Assembly: GCF_009762775.1 (NCBI RefSeq)
Contig: NZ_CP046401.1
Coordinates: 186,001 to 250,000, forward strand
Direction of reading: 5' to 3'
Source: Maribellus comscasis
Lineage (GTDB): Bacteria > Bacteroidota > Bacteroidia > Bacteroidales > Prolixibacteraceae
Length of the DNA stretch: 64,000 nucleotides
Shown one piece after another: positions 42,511-52,357 of the stretch. The notes under the pieces are model-generated. The model ran no database searches and was not told the origin of the DNA. It was given only the letters and a program-made list of their open reading frames with translations. Every line of letters begins with the position of its first letter. Positions within the stretch are counted from its first letter, which is position 1. Both the position numbers and the translations under genes were made by a program.

Positions 42511-42788
42511 ATTCACAAAACATATTATAATACCGGCTGCTCTCACCTGTTAATCAACATATTAAACCAGAAACTAAAAATATTTATCACAATAGTTCCT
42601 GGTGGGGATATGGTAATACGAATCCACACATTGAGGCTAATAGTCCACAAGATCGACACACTTGAAAGATCCCTCAATACACACATAAAATATTAAAATA
42701 CAAACACTTAAAAAACACAAAGCACAAACAATTGATATCGTGGTCGGAAATTTGGCTGTACAATCCTCAAAACATTAAAAAAATTATT
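42511..42788. other. Divergent intergenic region upstream of the OmpA operon
   Basis: It separates the minus-strand OmpA operon from the plus-strand barrel gene at 42789. AATCCACACA at 42621-42630 (TGTGTGGATT on the minus strand) resembles a motif found upstream of other sigma-54-type promoters in the window. No coding sequence is supported. Confidence 0.35.
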
Positions 42789-43280
42789 ATGAAGAAAATC
42801 GTTTTAGTTACGCTGATGATTTTAGCCACAGGAGTTGTAATGGCTCAATATGATTTTGCAATCGGGCTTCGCTCAGGGGGGACTTCCGGCATTACACTGA
42901 AAAAAAACAACGGAGCCTCAGCGTTGGAAGGTATTGTGGGTTTCTGGCACGATGGCGTAAGTTTAACAGGACTTTGGGAGAAAAATCAAATGGCATTTAA
43001 CGAACCCGGATTAAATTGGTTTTATGGTGTTGGAGGCCATGTTGCATTTTATGGCGATGATTTTGACGGAAGATATGGTGCATCGTGGTACAACCATCCG
43101 CACGGTATTGATGACGGAGACTTTGGAATTGGTATTGATGGTGTAGTGGGCCTGGAATATAAAATACCAGATGTACCCATTGCATTTGACATTGGATTAA
43201 AACCATACATCGAAATTGTTAGTGAAGGTGGAGTTTTCTTCTCGCCTGACCCGGGAATAGGAATTAAAATCGCTTTTTAA
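42789..43280 (+). CDS. Small exported beta-rich protein, probable outer-membrane barrel
   Basis: From the ATG at 42789 the 163-residue product has a signal peptide (MKKIVLVTLMILATGVVMAQ). Glycine- and aromatic-rich strands follow (YDFAIGLRSGGTSGITLKKN; WFYGVGGHVAFYG; GVVGLEYKIPDVPIAFDIGL), and it ends in Phe. This looks like a small outer-membrane barrel of unknown function. It is single-gene, ended by the strong terminator at 43323. Confidence 0.75.
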   Translation: MKKIVLVTLMILATGVVMAQYDFAIGLRSGGTSGITLKKNNGASALEGIVGFWHDGVSLTGLWEKNQMAFNEPGLNWFYGVGGHVAFYGDDFDGRYGASWYNHPHGIDDGDFGIGIDGVVGLEYKIPDVPIAFDIGLKPYIEIVSEGGVFFSPDPGIGIKIAF

Positions 43281-43322
43281 GCGATGAACAATGGTTGTAT
43301 TAACCATATAATTACAAAGTGA

Positions 43323-43348
43323 GGGTGCCCAAATGGGCACCCTTTTTT
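43323..43348 (+). terminator. Strong Rho-independent terminator
   Basis: GGGTGCCC and GGGCACCC form a perfect 8-base GC-rich stem with an AAAT loop, followed by TTTTTT. It is 42 bases after the stop of the barrel gene at 43280. Confidence 0.92.
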
Positions 43349-43360
43349 CTCATAAAAAGT

Positions 43361-43477
43361 TTATTCTTCAGGGTTGTCCGGAATATTCAAAAAATTATAA
43401 TATCTGTCCGAAATTAAAATGCATTCTGTTCCATAAACTACTCCAAAGTCTTTTAGCCTGGCCGTATTAACTGCTTG
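43361..43477 (-). pseudogene. Possible C-terminal gene fragment
   Basis: On the minus strand an open frame between a TGA (43480-43478) and a TAA (43363-43361) reads QAVNTARLKDFGVVYGTECI, then LISDRYYNFLNIPDNPEE. The composition looks like genuine protein but no start codon or upstream domain remains. I do not recognise the family. The rest of the interval to 43618 appears empty. Confidence 0.3.
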
Positions 43478-43618
43478 TCAATTTAGCCCCTCAGACAACC
43501 AATCTTTTTCAAACAAATTATATTTTGATAAGAGTAAAAGGAAGTAAAAAACTTTACGTATTACGTAAAATTTCTTCTCTGCCTATCAAATAACGATTCA
43601 CGAAAAGACAGAGGAATA

Positions 43619-46600
43619 TTATTCTGAACTAAGTTTGAATATTATGTCGAAACCGCTGTCGTTGGAAGAGTTGTTAAGCTGAAGAAAAAGAAATTTGAAA
43701 AGCTCATATTCCAGTTTAACCTCATATTTTGCCATTTCTTTTTCATCGGTTTCGCCAAAACGTTGTTCATAGCTTACAAAAAGATCATTGGTAATGTATT
43801 TCCCCACCACCACAGTGGCGTTATCAAAATCACCGTCACTTTTAATTTCTATATAATCCACATCCAGGTTTTCACCTAAAAAATTATTTAACTGCGATGA
43901 CAAAATTGCTGCCGCTGCTGTTCCGGCCAGACTTCCCGCCCCTGCCACATTTTGTTGCTGGTCAATACTAAGTTCATCCATACTCTTTCCAAACAAAATA
44001 TATGAAAGTGCATCACCCTCGCTCACATTGCTTCCATCCAAACTAAAATTCACATTTGGTTCTTCGGCCGTACCAGAAACCTGGACTGTTAGTGTTTGTT
44101 GAGCTCTTTCTGAATTTCGAAATGTATAGGAAGCGGTTATATCAATACGGGGCATCAATTCTTCCCCGCCCTGAAAACCAATTGTTCCGTCGTCGATAAT
44201 AAAAGTTTTCCCCAGTAAATCATATTGCCCCCGCACCACATCAACCGAACCAAACAGTTCAAAAAAGTCTTTGTTTTTTCTTAGCTCTACATCCCCCGAT
44301 ATTTCTATGTGCATATCTTTATTTTTTATCCAGGAATTTTTGGGAATTTTTAAATTAAGTGTTCCTGTAAAATTGTCGAGATAAGAAAAATCAAAACTAT
44401 CGGTATGAATGGTGTCGCCAACAAATGTAAGCGAATCTTTATAAAGCTGCATATTCTTCATTTCGCGCACCAAAATCGGATCGGGGATTTCCGGAGCGCT
44501 CATTCTGCCCATCATATTAAAAATAGCCGGAAGGTAAATTTCTGATTCCGGGATGTTCAGATCGCCGCTAAAAACCACCTCACCTTTTTTCCCCTTCAGA
44601 TTTGCATCTCCGGACAGCTGCATATTAAATTGCCTGTGATCTACCGGATTAAAATCATTAAATTCAACATTTATCTCCGACTCACTAACATCACCTTTAT
44701 AAAACGCGGTACTAAAATCGATGGTTCCGCTTGCTTTCATATTTCCATCTTTGCTTTTTATATAAAACGAATCGAGTTTAACCGCTTCAGGAAAAAACTC
44801 AATATTTAAAGAAAGTTCTTTATAATCAATTCCATATTCCGGCACCTCCAGCGAAGCATCTACCAAATGAAAATTTCCTTTCGGGTCGGGAGCTTCGAGT
44901 GTCCCTTTTACATCAACGTTCCCTTCTATATAACCCTCAATGTTTTTTGCGATTTCAATATTTTGTAAAACGGCCAGCGGAAACTTTTCCACAATCAGAT
45001 TTGCATCTAAAGAATCTTTGGGATTAAGATTAAATTTCATACTATCCAACTCTGCCAACACGGGAAATACGCCACTTAGTTTTAATCGACCTTCCTGGCT
45101 TGGAACAATGTTGATATCGGTGCTCAATTTTCGCTCTTTCAACCCAATATCACCACTAAAATCGGTAAACCCGTATTCATTCAAAGTTGCATTGTCAACC
45201 GAAAACCTGCCCGTCAACAGGGGCGATTTCGCCGTGCCTTTTAAATCTGCTTTTACGTTTATTATTCCGGAAGCTGCAAAATCTATCTCAAACATTTCCA
45301 AAAGTTGCTGTATATTGATATTTGCCACTTCCATACGAAAATCTTCTTCGCCACCCCGGGATATCAGACCATCCGCCATAATATATTGAGCAGAATCGGA
45401 AAGGTTAGAAATAAGCTTAAAATTTGAAATTTTGTATTGAGAAGAATCCAATTCAAAAACGGCCGGTGGATTTTGAAGCTCAAAATGCTGGTTTTTAAAA
45501 TCTACTGCCCAGTCTTCAACGCTTATCTTTTGCGATTTTCCCAAATTGATTCCAGCCGTCAAATTTGTTTTCACATCATCGCCTGAACCTCTTCCGTCAA
45601 CAAAAAGAGAATCAGCTAAATAACCAACATCAAAATTTACTGAATCAAGAAGTAGTTTTCCCGCTCTGAATTTATTTGCTGTAATGCGGGCATTGAAAGT
45701 GGTGTCTCGCTGAGTCAGCTGCCCTTTGGCTGTAACTGCTATGTTATCAGTTGTAAAATCATCATATTGAACGTCTTTTAGGATTAACCTTGTTTCTACA
45801 TTCAATGAATCAGTTATTCCCTTTAAACGGGCATCAATTTCTCCTTCTGCAAAAACCTGTTCTGCAGGAATAAAACGGGCAAACTCCTCAAGACCTGTAA
45901 AGCCGGCTTTTAATATCAAGTCAGAATTTCCATGCAAATTATAATTCCCCGAGGCGTTTAATTTAACGGTTTGTGTTTCTGTCCACAACGAATCGATTTG
46001 AATATTTTCAGATTGATATCGGGCTTGAGCAACCAAAGTATCGAAAACCACTTCCTGAAACCGGGAATTTGACAAATTAAAGCTTGAGCTGGCCCGGATT
46101 CTTTTGGGATCAAAATTTTCACCTTCAATCTGTGCAATTAAATTTATATCAGACTGAAGACTGTCGTTCCCGGTAATTTCGGCCAAATTAAATTTCCGGG
46201 TTATCAGTTTTAACCGGTAAGAGGGTGTTCCCTGTAAATCTTTTATTTCAGGGGTAATATTTATCGTTCCAAAGTTTCCCTCTCCTTCTACTTTCCCATC
46301 CAGATTTCCGTTTTTGAGATGCAGAGAAGCCGTTAGTTTATCTACTGGTTTTTCTTTTATGATACAATCTTTGAAATCTCCATTTAGTGAAATAACAGCA
46401 GTTTCAGGGTCTGTTCCTTTCCCTTTAATCTGAAGCCGGCCATTTACAAGATAATCCAACTGAGGGTCGCCCAACCAATTCGCAAGATCTATGTTTTGAA
46501 ATGTTCCTTCAACATCGTATTGCAGGAGTATCGTTTTGGTATTATTTAAAAACTGAGCAAAATTTTCTGAGTTTACCCAAAGAGCAATCTGTTGATCTTT

Positions 46601-47491
46601 GTCAGCCAAAATAATTTTTGCTTCCAGATGCCCTTTTTTCACACTGGTTGAGATATTTAAAGTTGGCGAGGCCGGAAGTGTCAGGCCCGGGAGGAAAAAT
46701 TCAAATTCGTTCAGGTGTAATGGTGCGCTTTCAATGTTTGCTGTGGCATCTAACAATGTATCCTGAACATAGTTGGCGCTCGCTTCCAACTTATTATTGG
46801 CTGTTTTTAAATAAAAATCCTCCATTCTGATTTTGTTGGAATTTCGTTCAGCATTAAATGAAAGTTTTTCCAGAATCAGTGTTGGATCTGACGTGGAAAA
46901 TGAAAGATTATTCAACATCAAATTTTGGCTTTCTGACGAATAATCTAAATCCAACTTTGTATTCATATGATTTATTCTTTGAGGAACGATTGTATCCAAC
47001 GCATCGATTTTCACATTCCCTTCTTCGATTTCAAAATTTGAAATCACCATATTGAAACTACCCGAAGACTTTTTGGTGCTTTTATCATCTGCCGTCTGTT
47101 CAACAAGATTTTGGACGCTCCACGTTGAATCTTTATTTTGTTTTAAGTAAAAATACGGATTTGAAATATGTGCGCTGTGAACGAGTAGTTTACTTTTTAA
47201 AAGAGGTCTTAACTCATATCGGGCATCAAATTGTTGAATAAAAGCTATCGTATCACTTTCATTCAGCCACAAAATATTTTCTAAAGAAAGGCTGGTAAAA
47301 AAATTCCCGTCTATTTTACCAATTGTAATATCCCCCTTTAAAACGTCCGATACTTTTTCCTGTGCAACAGACGTAATCTTCTTTTTCACAGGCTGAGTTT
47401 GCAGCAACACACCGGCAATAACAATTAAAAAGACGATTCCCGCAACTAACCATCCAAAAATAAGAAGCCCGTATTTGAAAAAATTCTTCAT
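43619..47491 (-). CDS. tamB: TamB-like translocation and assembly module protein
   Basis: Starting at the ATG at 47491 (MKNFFKYGLLIFGWLVAGIV) the protein has 1290 residues. It has one N-terminal membrane helix, then a very long series of beta-strand repeats, and the C-terminal DUF490/TamB domain (YDLLGKTFIIDDGTIGFQGG; LSYILFGKSMDELS; FVSYEQRFGE). TamB spans the periplasm and works with TamA in placing outer-membrane proteins or moving lipids. It follows the TamA-like gene by 4 bases. An extension to 47596 would run inside that gene and is rejected. Confidence 0.92.
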   Translation of the reverse strand: MKNFFKYGLLIFGWLVAGIVFLIVIAGVLLQTQPVKKKITSVAQEKVSDVLKGDITIGKIDGNFFTSLSLENILWLNESDTIAFIQQFDARYELRPLLKSKLLVHSAHISNPYFYLKQNKDSTWSVQNLVEQTADDKSTKKSSGSFNMVISNFEIEEGNVKIDALDTIVPQRINHMNTKLDLDYSSESQNLMLNNLSFSTSDPTLILEKLSFNAERNSNKIRMEDFYLKTANNKLEASANYVQDTLLDATANIESAPLHLNEFEFFLPGLTLPASPTLNISTSVKKGHLEAKIILADKDQQIALWVNSENFAQFLNNTKTILLQYDVEGTFQNIDLANWLGDPQLDYLVNGRLQIKGKGTDPETAVISLNGDFKDCIIKEKPVDKLTASLHLKNGNLDGKVEGEGNFGTINITPEIKDLQGTPSYRLKLITRKFNLAEITGNDSLQSDINLIAQIEGENFDPKRIRASSSFNLSNSRFQEVVFDTLVAQARYQSENIQIDSLWTETQTVKLNASGNYNLHGNSDLILKAGFTGLEEFARFIPAEQVFAEGEIDARLKGITDSLNVETRLILKDVQYDDFTTDNIAVTAKGQLTQRDTTFNARITANKFRAGKLLLDSVNFDVGYLADSLFVDGRGSGDDVKTNLTAGINLGKSQKISVEDWAVDFKNQHFELQNPPAVFELDSSQYKISNFKLISNLSDSAQYIMADGLISRGGEEDFRMEVANINIQQLLEMFEIDFAASGIINVKADLKGTAKSPLLTGRFSVDNATLNEYGFTDFSGDIGLKERKLSTDINIVPSQEGRLKLSGVFPVLAELDSMKFNLNPKDSLDANLIVEKFPLAVLQNIEIAKNIEGYIEGNVDVKGTLEAPDPKGNFHLVDASLEVPEYGIDYKELSLNIEFFPEAVKLDSFYIKSKDGNMKASGTIDFSTAFYKGDVSESEINVEFNDFNPVDHRQFNMQLSGDANLKGKKGEVVFSGDLNIPESEIYLPAIFNMMGRMSAPEIPDPILVREMKNMQLYKDSLTFVGDTIHTDSFDFSYLDNFTGTLNLKIPKNSWIKNKDMHIEISGDVELRKNKDFFELFGSVDVVRGQYDLLGKTFIIDDGTIGFQGGEELMPRIDITASYTFRNSERAQQTLTVQVSGTAEEPNVNFSLDGSNVSEGDALSYILFGKSMDELSIDQQQNVAGAGSLAGTAAAAILSSQLNNFLGENLDVDYIEIKSDGDFDNATVVVGKYITNDLFVSYEQRFGETDEKEMAKYEVKLEYELFKFLFLQLNNSSNDSGFDIIFKLSSE

Positions 47492-47495
47492 TTGT

Positions 47496-49322
47496 TTAAA
47501 AAGCCTGTCCAACACTAATAAAAAACTGGGGGCTTCTTTTTTGATTCCAAACCGGTAGCCCCACATCAAAGCGAACCGGTCCGATTGGTGTTTCAACCCT
47601 TATTCCGCCGCCGGCAGCATATCCTAAATCATTTAACTTATACCGGTACGACCCCGTCCAAACATTTCCACCTTCAAAAAAAGCAACTCCGCTAATTCTC
47701 CAAAACAAAGGATAACGCAACTCGATATTTGTTTCGATGATACTTTTACCACCAAGCGGTGAACCACTTTCTCGTCTTGGTCCCAATTCTGATCGATTCC
47801 AACCGCGAATAGAATTACTCCCTCCTGAATAGAAACGGTCTTCAACCGGAATAAAACCGTTCTCGTTGGAAGAATTTATTCCTCCCGCCATAACCCGCAA
47901 CGCAAGTATCCAGTCCCCGATTTTCCGGTAGGTTCTAATATCGCCCCATAAACGAGTGTAACTAAAATCGCCACCAAAAACATAACCGTTAAACTTAAAT
48001 CCAAAAGACATACTTACGCCTCTTTCCGGAGAAAATTTAGGTCTGGCTGTAGAAAAAACGGTACTTAACAGCATACCCGACTTATTGTATGGAAATTTCT
48101 CACTTTCGGTATCCTCAAAATCCGGGTCACCGGCTTCAATCTCCTGTTCAACATTTTCAAGATAATAGGTAAGCGTCGAATTCAGCCGGCTGTTAAAACT
48201 GTATGTAAGCGGCACATTAACTCCATAAGTCCGTGTATTGTAACCAGGCTCCGAGTTGCTCGAAATAAACGGATTTAGAGAAATAGATCCGTTTTTATTT
48301 AAAATTTGCGGTTGTGTCCATTTTAAACTTATATAATAGGGTTCAAGGGCAGAATGTTTTGCATACAGGTTAATACGCCGGGCAGTACCCAAAAAGCCAA
48401 GGTAACTAAAATCAACAAACGTCCGGAACTTATCTTCTGTTCCGTAACCGACACCAAATTTTGTATCCACACGCGGCGCCTCTTCCACATATAATTTTAC
48501 AGGAATGGGGCTTTGCCGGGTTTGCGGATCTTTTTGCGGCAAAACGGAAACAACACGGAATAATTGAAGATGATAAAGAGACTGACGGGTCTCAGTTAAC
48601 AGCGACTTATTGTATAATTCTCCTTCTTCATACTCAAACTGTTTTCGTATAAATGTTTCTGAAACATGTTTGTTTCCGGTAACTGTAGTTTCTCCAAAGT
48701 TACATACCGGACCGGGTGTAATTTTATATCTTATTGATGTAGTTTTTTCGCCAGGTTTCAAACCAAGTTCATAAATAACACTTACATACGCATGCCCCAG
48801 ATCTCTGAAAATATTTTCGACATAGGCCAGATCTTCCTGTAGAGCCTCATCGCGAAACCGTTTTCCCTCTTTTAGCTGTAATTTTTTTATCGCCTTTTCT
48901 TTCAAAGAATCGACATTTATTTGTTGCTTGTTTTCGACCATTACCAAATAAACTGAATCAACCTGAACGGGTTCTCCTTCTTCAATGATAAACTTTAACT
49001 TAACGATTTGTTTTTTGTCGTTAATATCGGGTGGTTCGGCTGAAACTGCTACATCAATAAAACCTTCGCGCTGGTAAATCTTTTTAAGTCTTTCCAAATC
49101 CAGATCGATAAGTTCTTTGTTGTAAAGCGCGGGTTCATCGCTTGTAATTAATTTCTGAAAACCGGAAACCTCTTCTAACGCCATCCTTTCCAGCAAAAAA
49201 CTCTCTTCCAATGACTTATCGCCTTTAAAAGAAATCTTTCTGATTTCATAGTTTTCCTGTCCCTGCATTTGAATAATACAACCCAAAAAAACAAAAATTA
49301 AAAAAAATAAGCGACGAAGCAT
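47496..49322 (-). CDS. tamA: TamA/BamA-family outer-membrane protein
   Basis: The 608-residue protein has a signal peptide (MLRRLFFLIFVFLGCIIQMQ). POTRA-like domains follow (about 20-270: IRKISFKGDKSLEESFLLER and NFGETTVTGNKHVSETFIRK). The C-terminal 16-strand Omp85 barrel (about 290-608) carries the lid-lock motif RGWNRSELGPR and YAAGGGIRVETPIGPVRFDV. Coupling to tamB 4 bases downstream makes TamA more likely than BamA. It inserts barrel proteins into the outer membrane. Confidence 0.92.
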   Translation of the reverse strand: MLRRLFFLIFVFLGCIIQMQGQENYEIRKISFKGDKSLEESFLLERMALEEVSGFQKLITSDEPALYNKELIDLDLERLKKIYQREGFIDVAVSAEPPDINDKKQIVKLKFIIEEGEPVQVDSVYLVMVENKQQINVDSLKEKAIKKLQLKEGKRFRDEALQEDLAYVENIFRDLGHAYVSVIYELGLKPGEKTTSIRYKITPGPVCNFGETTVTGNKHVSETFIRKQFEYEEGELYNKSLLTETRQSLYHLQLFRVVSVLPQKDPQTRQSPIPVKLYVEEAPRVDTKFGVGYGTEDKFRTFVDFSYLGFLGTARRINLYAKHSALEPYYISLKWTQPQILNKNGSISLNPFISSNSEPGYNTRTYGVNVPLTYSFNSRLNSTLTYYLENVEQEIEAGDPDFEDTESEKFPYNKSGMLLSTVFSTARPKFSPERGVSMSFGFKFNGYVFGGDFSYTRLWGDIRTYRKIGDWILALRVMAGGINSSNENGFIPVEDRFYSGGSNSIRGWNRSELGPRRESGSPLGGKSIIETNIELRYPLFWRISGVAFFEGGNVWTGSYRYKLNDLGYAAGGGIRVETPIGPVRFDVGLPVWNQKRSPQFFISVGQAF

Positions 49323-49480
49323 ATTGTTATTTATTTCAAAACTATTCCCGCGTGTTACAGAAATAAAATTCAGTTTCTATTTAACTTAAAATTGACGACT
49401 TTGTTTTAACCGGAGTTTTTTCTTTTCAAATTTCGGCATTTAAACACTTTTTTTCAAACAAAACTGCAAAACACAAATCC

Positions 49481-49732
49481 TTAATGATTCCGAAGTGCAT
49501 CTATCAGCTCGTCTTTGTTCATTTTACTTCTTCCAGAAATACCTATTTGGGCCGCTTTTTTATAAAGATCTTCTTTTGTCCATTTTTCATATTTTTTACT
49601 TTTCCCGCCTTTTGCTCCGGAATCCGGTGTGTTGGCAATTCTGGCTGCTTTTTCTTTACTGTAACCTTTATCTCTTAGCGCCTCGTATTGTTTTTCATTT
49701 TTAACCTGAGGGATATTATTTTTCTTTGACAT
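49481..49732 (-). CDS. Rho termination factor N-terminal-domain stress protein
   Basis: From the ATG at 49732 the 83-residue protein (MSKKNNIPQVKNEKQYEALR) has a KGYSKEKAARIANTP segment. A C-terminal Rho_N/SAP-like fold follows (WTKEDLYKKAAQIGISGRSK, then ELIDALRNH). These small basic proteins occur in stress gene clusters and may bind nucleic acid. It has a sigma-54-type promoter candidate 34-49 bases upstream. The longer in-frame start at 49792 would include that promoter. Confidence 0.85.
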   Translation of the reverse strand: MSKKNNIPQVKNEKQYEALRDKGYSKEKAARIANTPDSGAKGGKSKKYEKWTKEDLYKKAAQIGISGRSKMNKDELIDALRNH

Positions 49733-49765
49733 AACTCTAGTATTTAAATTCAACATAAACGACAA

Positions 49766-49781
49766 TGAAAAAATATTGCCA
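49766..49781 (-). promoter_or_regulatory. Sigma-54-type -24/-12 promoter (candidate) of the Rho_N gene
   Basis: On the minus strand TGGCAATATTTTTTCA has GG-N11-C spacing. The C lies 35 bases before the ATG at 49732. Its closest relative is the candidate at 62634 (TGGCAAGATCTTTTCA). The -12 half is TTTCA rather than TTGCA. Confidence 0.55.
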
Positions 49782-50084
49782 AAAATATACAAGTAAACAA
49801 GGTGCTTGAATTCTTTGAATAATAGGACCTTCAGACCACATACAACTGTGGAATTTACGAAACTGATTTTCGTATTATGTAGACAAAATTCCCCATAAAC
49901 ATGACCCTATTCTTTACAACCAATGAATTCTTTATAAAGGAATTTTTCAATATCAAATAAATAAATTTTTAGCTATACAACCTTGCCAAAACATTGTTAA
50001 AACACCGATCAATTTACAAAAGTCCTTGTTACATCTTTTAAGAACCGCATCTGGTTACCCCCCGGGTAACTTCCACTGAATGCC
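49782..50084. other. Divergent regulatory interval with an inverted repeat
   Basis: The interval between two oppositely directed sigma-54-type promoters has CCACA-N6-TGTGG at 49836-49851 and TGTGGAATTT at 49847-49856. These resemble the TGTGTAGAATA motif found at 53019 and 62723. No coding sequence or RNA gene is supported. Confidence 0.35.
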
Positions 50085-50100
50085 TGGCACAATTCTTTCT
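50085..50100 (+). promoter_or_regulatory. Sigma-54-type -24/-12 promoter (candidate) of the AI-2E gene
   Basis: TGGCACAATTCTTTCT has a perfect TGGCAC -24 half and GG-N11-C spacing. The C is 26 bases before the ATG at 50125. The -12 half TTTCT departs from TTGCA. Confidence 0.55.
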
Positions 50101-50124
50101 TTATTTCAAATAAAGTTTCAGCAT

Positions 50125-51216
50125 ATGGAAAATCAACGACTTATCCGTTTTACGTTAGTTTTATTTATTATCACTATTCTGCTTGCAGGAATTATTACTG
50201 CAAAAAGTATATTAATTCCTTTGGCAATAAGCGTGTTTTTCTCCTATCTTTTTTATCCTGTTTCATGGAAAATAGAAAAACTGGGAATTCACAGGGCGAT
50301 TGCCATTTTGTTTGTAATACTGGTTGCGATACTAATTATTGGAAGTGTAGCTCTTTTTTTATCGGCAAAACTGTCGAATATGACAATCGACCTTGCAGAG
50401 CTAAAAGAAAATTTTGAAACAAAAGCAGATTCATTAAAACTGATTTTAGAAAATAAGCTTGGCATGAATGCCGGTGCCATGGATCATTATGTGGACCGGT
50501 TCTCAAACAATTTTTTCTCTTCCTGGGAGACACAACTGGGGAATTTATTTGCAGCAACCACAACAACTATCTTTCAAATTGCAATCCTACCCGTTTTTAC
50601 TTTTTTTCTTCTTTTTTACAGAACGAAATCGGCCCATTTTATATTTCGTGTTGTTGGCAGGAAAAAAAGAGAAAAGACGCTACATATTTTGAGAGAGGTA
50701 TCTACCGTAACAACCCGATACCTGGGAGGTCTGTTTATTGTTGTTGCCATTCTAGCCATTTTAAACTCAACCGGGCTTTATATAATTGGAGTAAAACATG
50801 CCCTGATTTTTGGAATATTAGCTGCACTTCTAAATCTGATTCCATATGCAGGAACATTTCTCGGCTTTTTAATTCCATTTAGTTATGTATTGTTTACTGT
50901 TCCGGACCCCTTTTCAACCCTGTTAAAGGTTGCTGTATTATTTATCGTTGTTCAGTTTACTGAAAACAATCTACTGACCCCCAACATTGTAGGCAACAGC
51001 ATTAAAATAAATCCATTAGCAATCATCCTCAGCCTTCTGGTTGCCAACATGATATGGGGAATAGCAGGAATGCTGATAGTTGTCCCAACACTCGCCATAT
51101 TAAAAGTAATCATGCGAAATATCGATGAGTTAAAACCCTATGCTTTTTTGATTAGTGACAGGGGAGTTGACAAGTATCGTGTTAGTTTCAAAAAATTGTG
51201 GAAAAGAAAAAAATAA
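50125..51216 (+). CDS. AI-2E family (PerM/YdiK) membrane transporter
   Basis: From the ATG at 50125 the protein has 363 residues and seven or eight helices in the AI-2E_transport pattern. Seen are IPLAISVFFSYLFYPVSWKI, IAILPVFTFFLLFYRTKSAH, FGILAALLNLIPYAGTFLGF and KINPLAIILSLLVANMIWGI. Members export small molecules or ions and are often linked to stress. The start upstream at 50080 would overlap the promoter candidate and is not used. It is followed by a YihY-type gene 8 bases later. Confidence 0.88.
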   Translation: MENQRLIRFTLVLFIITILLAGIITAKSILIPLAISVFFSYLFYPVSWKIEKLGIHRAIAILFVILVAILIIGSVALFLSAKLSNMTIDLAELKENFETKADSLKLILENKLGMNAGAMDHYVDRFSNNFFSSWETQLGNLFAATTTTIFQIAILPVFTFFLLFYRTKSAHFIFRVVGRKKREKTLHILREVSTVTTRYLGGLFIVVAILAILNSTGLYIIGVKHALIFGILAALLNLIPYAGTFLGFLIPFSYVLFTVPDPFSTLLKVAVLFIVVQFTENNLLTPNIVGNSIKINPLAIILSLLVANMIWGIAGMLIVVPTLAILKVIMRNIDELKPYAFLISDRGVDKYRVSFKKLWKRKK

Positions 51217-51224
51217 TTTTAGTT

Positions 51225-52145
51225 ATGAAAGGCAGAAAAGCAGGAAAAATAATTCGCGACAGCTTTTTGATCTTAAAAAAAGCATTGGTAAATTTTGGCT
51301 CAAACAATCCGGTTGGTATGGCAGGTACAACAGCATACTTTGCAATATTTTCAATCGCTCCAATACTAATAATCATTATTTCTGTTTTCGGAATTTTTGC
51401 CGGTGACATTACCATTCGCCAAAAATTATTTGATGAAGTAAATGTATTAATCGGTAGTGAAAGCAGCCAGCTTTTGGAGAATGCCATTGAAAATTATCAG
51501 ATTGCGGAAAACAGCGGAATAGGTGCTGTTATTGGTGGAGTTATATTTCTTGTTTCGGCCACTACACTATTTAGCATTATGCAAAATTATATCAATTATA
51601 TATGGCGGGTCAAAGTAAAATCGAAATTAAAGCAGAATATTCTTAAACTTGTCAAAGATCGTATTTTCTCCTTTGGGATGATTCTGAGTTTGGGTTTTAT
51701 TTTGCTCGTTTCACTTGTTGTTGACGCTTCAATTGCTTTTCTTCGCGATATTTTAAGCCTGTATTTCACAGCTGATTTTGTTGTATTTGCCCAGGTTGTA
51801 AATGTTTTTATTTCGCTGGCAATTATTACCCTGGTATTTGCCTTTATTTACCGCTTTTTGCCCGATGTCAACATAAAATGGCGCTCAAGCTGGTTTGGTG
51901 CTATATTTACAGCCATATTCTTTTTTATTGGGAAATATATCATCGGATTTATTATTGGAAACAGCAAATTGGGAGCTGTTTACGGCGCTGCCAGTTCGTT
52001 TGTGGTTATTCTAATCTGGATTTATTTTGTTTCACTCATATTCTATTTTGGAGTGGAAATAACCCATCAGTATTCAAAGTTTTATAACCATAAAAATAAA
52101 CCGCTAAATTTTGCTATTCCTTTTGAAATAACTCCGGTAAAATAA
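51225..52145 (+). CDS. YihY/BrkB family membrane protein
   Basis: The ATG at 51225 gives 306 residues with six helices: NPVGMAGTTAYFAIFSIAPI, GVIFLVSATTLFSIMQNYIN, FGMILSLGFILLVSLVVDAS, and YGAASSFVVILIWIYFVSLI. The motif set is typical of the YihY/virulence-factor BrkB family, whose transported substrate is unknown. A GTG start at 51198 would overlap the AI-2E gene. It belongs to the same transcription unit as the AI-2E gene. Confidence 0.88.
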   Translation: MKGRKAGKIIRDSFLILKKALVNFGSNNPVGMAGTTAYFAIFSIAPILIIIISVFGIFAGDITIRQKLFDEVNVLIGSESSQLLENAIENYQIAENSGIGAVIGGVIFLVSATTLFSIMQNYINYIWRVKVKSKLKQNILKLVKDRIFSFGMILSLGFILLVSLVVDASIAFLRDILSLYFTADFVVFAQVVNVFISLAIITLVFAFIYRFLPDVNIKWRSSWFGAIFTAIFFFIGKYIIGFIIGNSKLGAVYGAASSFVVILIWIYFVSLIFYFGVEITHQYSKFYNHKNKPLNFAIPFEITPVK

Positions 52146-52162
52146 TTGAAAGCATAAAAAAA

Positions 52163-52186
52163 CGGACCATCGTTCGAAAGTCCGTG
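52163..52186 (-). terminator. Terminator of the small stress-protein operon
   Basis: On the minus strand ACGGAC and GTCCGT form a 6-base stem around a loop with an inner TCGAACGA hairpin. It is followed by seven T residues. It lies 23 bases after the stop of the lmo0937-type gene at 52209. Confidence 0.6.
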
Positions 52187-52208
52187 TAACTTTTGTTTTT
52201 TTGTTTGG

Positions 52209-52355
52209 TCATCTGCCCCTGATTATTGAAATCAAAATTGAGATAACCGCCAGCACCAGTAGTATATGAATTAAACCACCGACGGTGTAAACAAAAAATC
52301 CAAAAATCCATCCAATTACCAAAATAACGGCAATAAGGTAAAGCAGCGATCTCAT
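52209..52355 (-). CDS. lmo0937-family small membrane protein
   Basis: This gene is too short for standard ORF lists. The ATG at 52355 opens MRSLLYLIAVILVIGWIFGF, followed by FVYTVGGLIHILLVLAVISI and ending LISIIRGR (48 aa). Two hydrophobic helices and the GWxxGF...GGLIH pattern are diagnostic of lmo0937 proteins. It is 2 bases from the CsbD gene and ends the operon, with a terminator at 52163. Function unknown. Confidence 0.9.
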   Translation of the reverse strand: MRSLLYLIAVILVIGWIFGFFVYTVGGLIHILLVLAVISILISIIRGR

Positions 52356-52357
52356 GA

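Noticed and set aside
42505..42696. 63-codon plus-strand frame upstream of the barrel gene
   Set aside because: No signal or domain; it covers the OmpA promoter region on the other strand.
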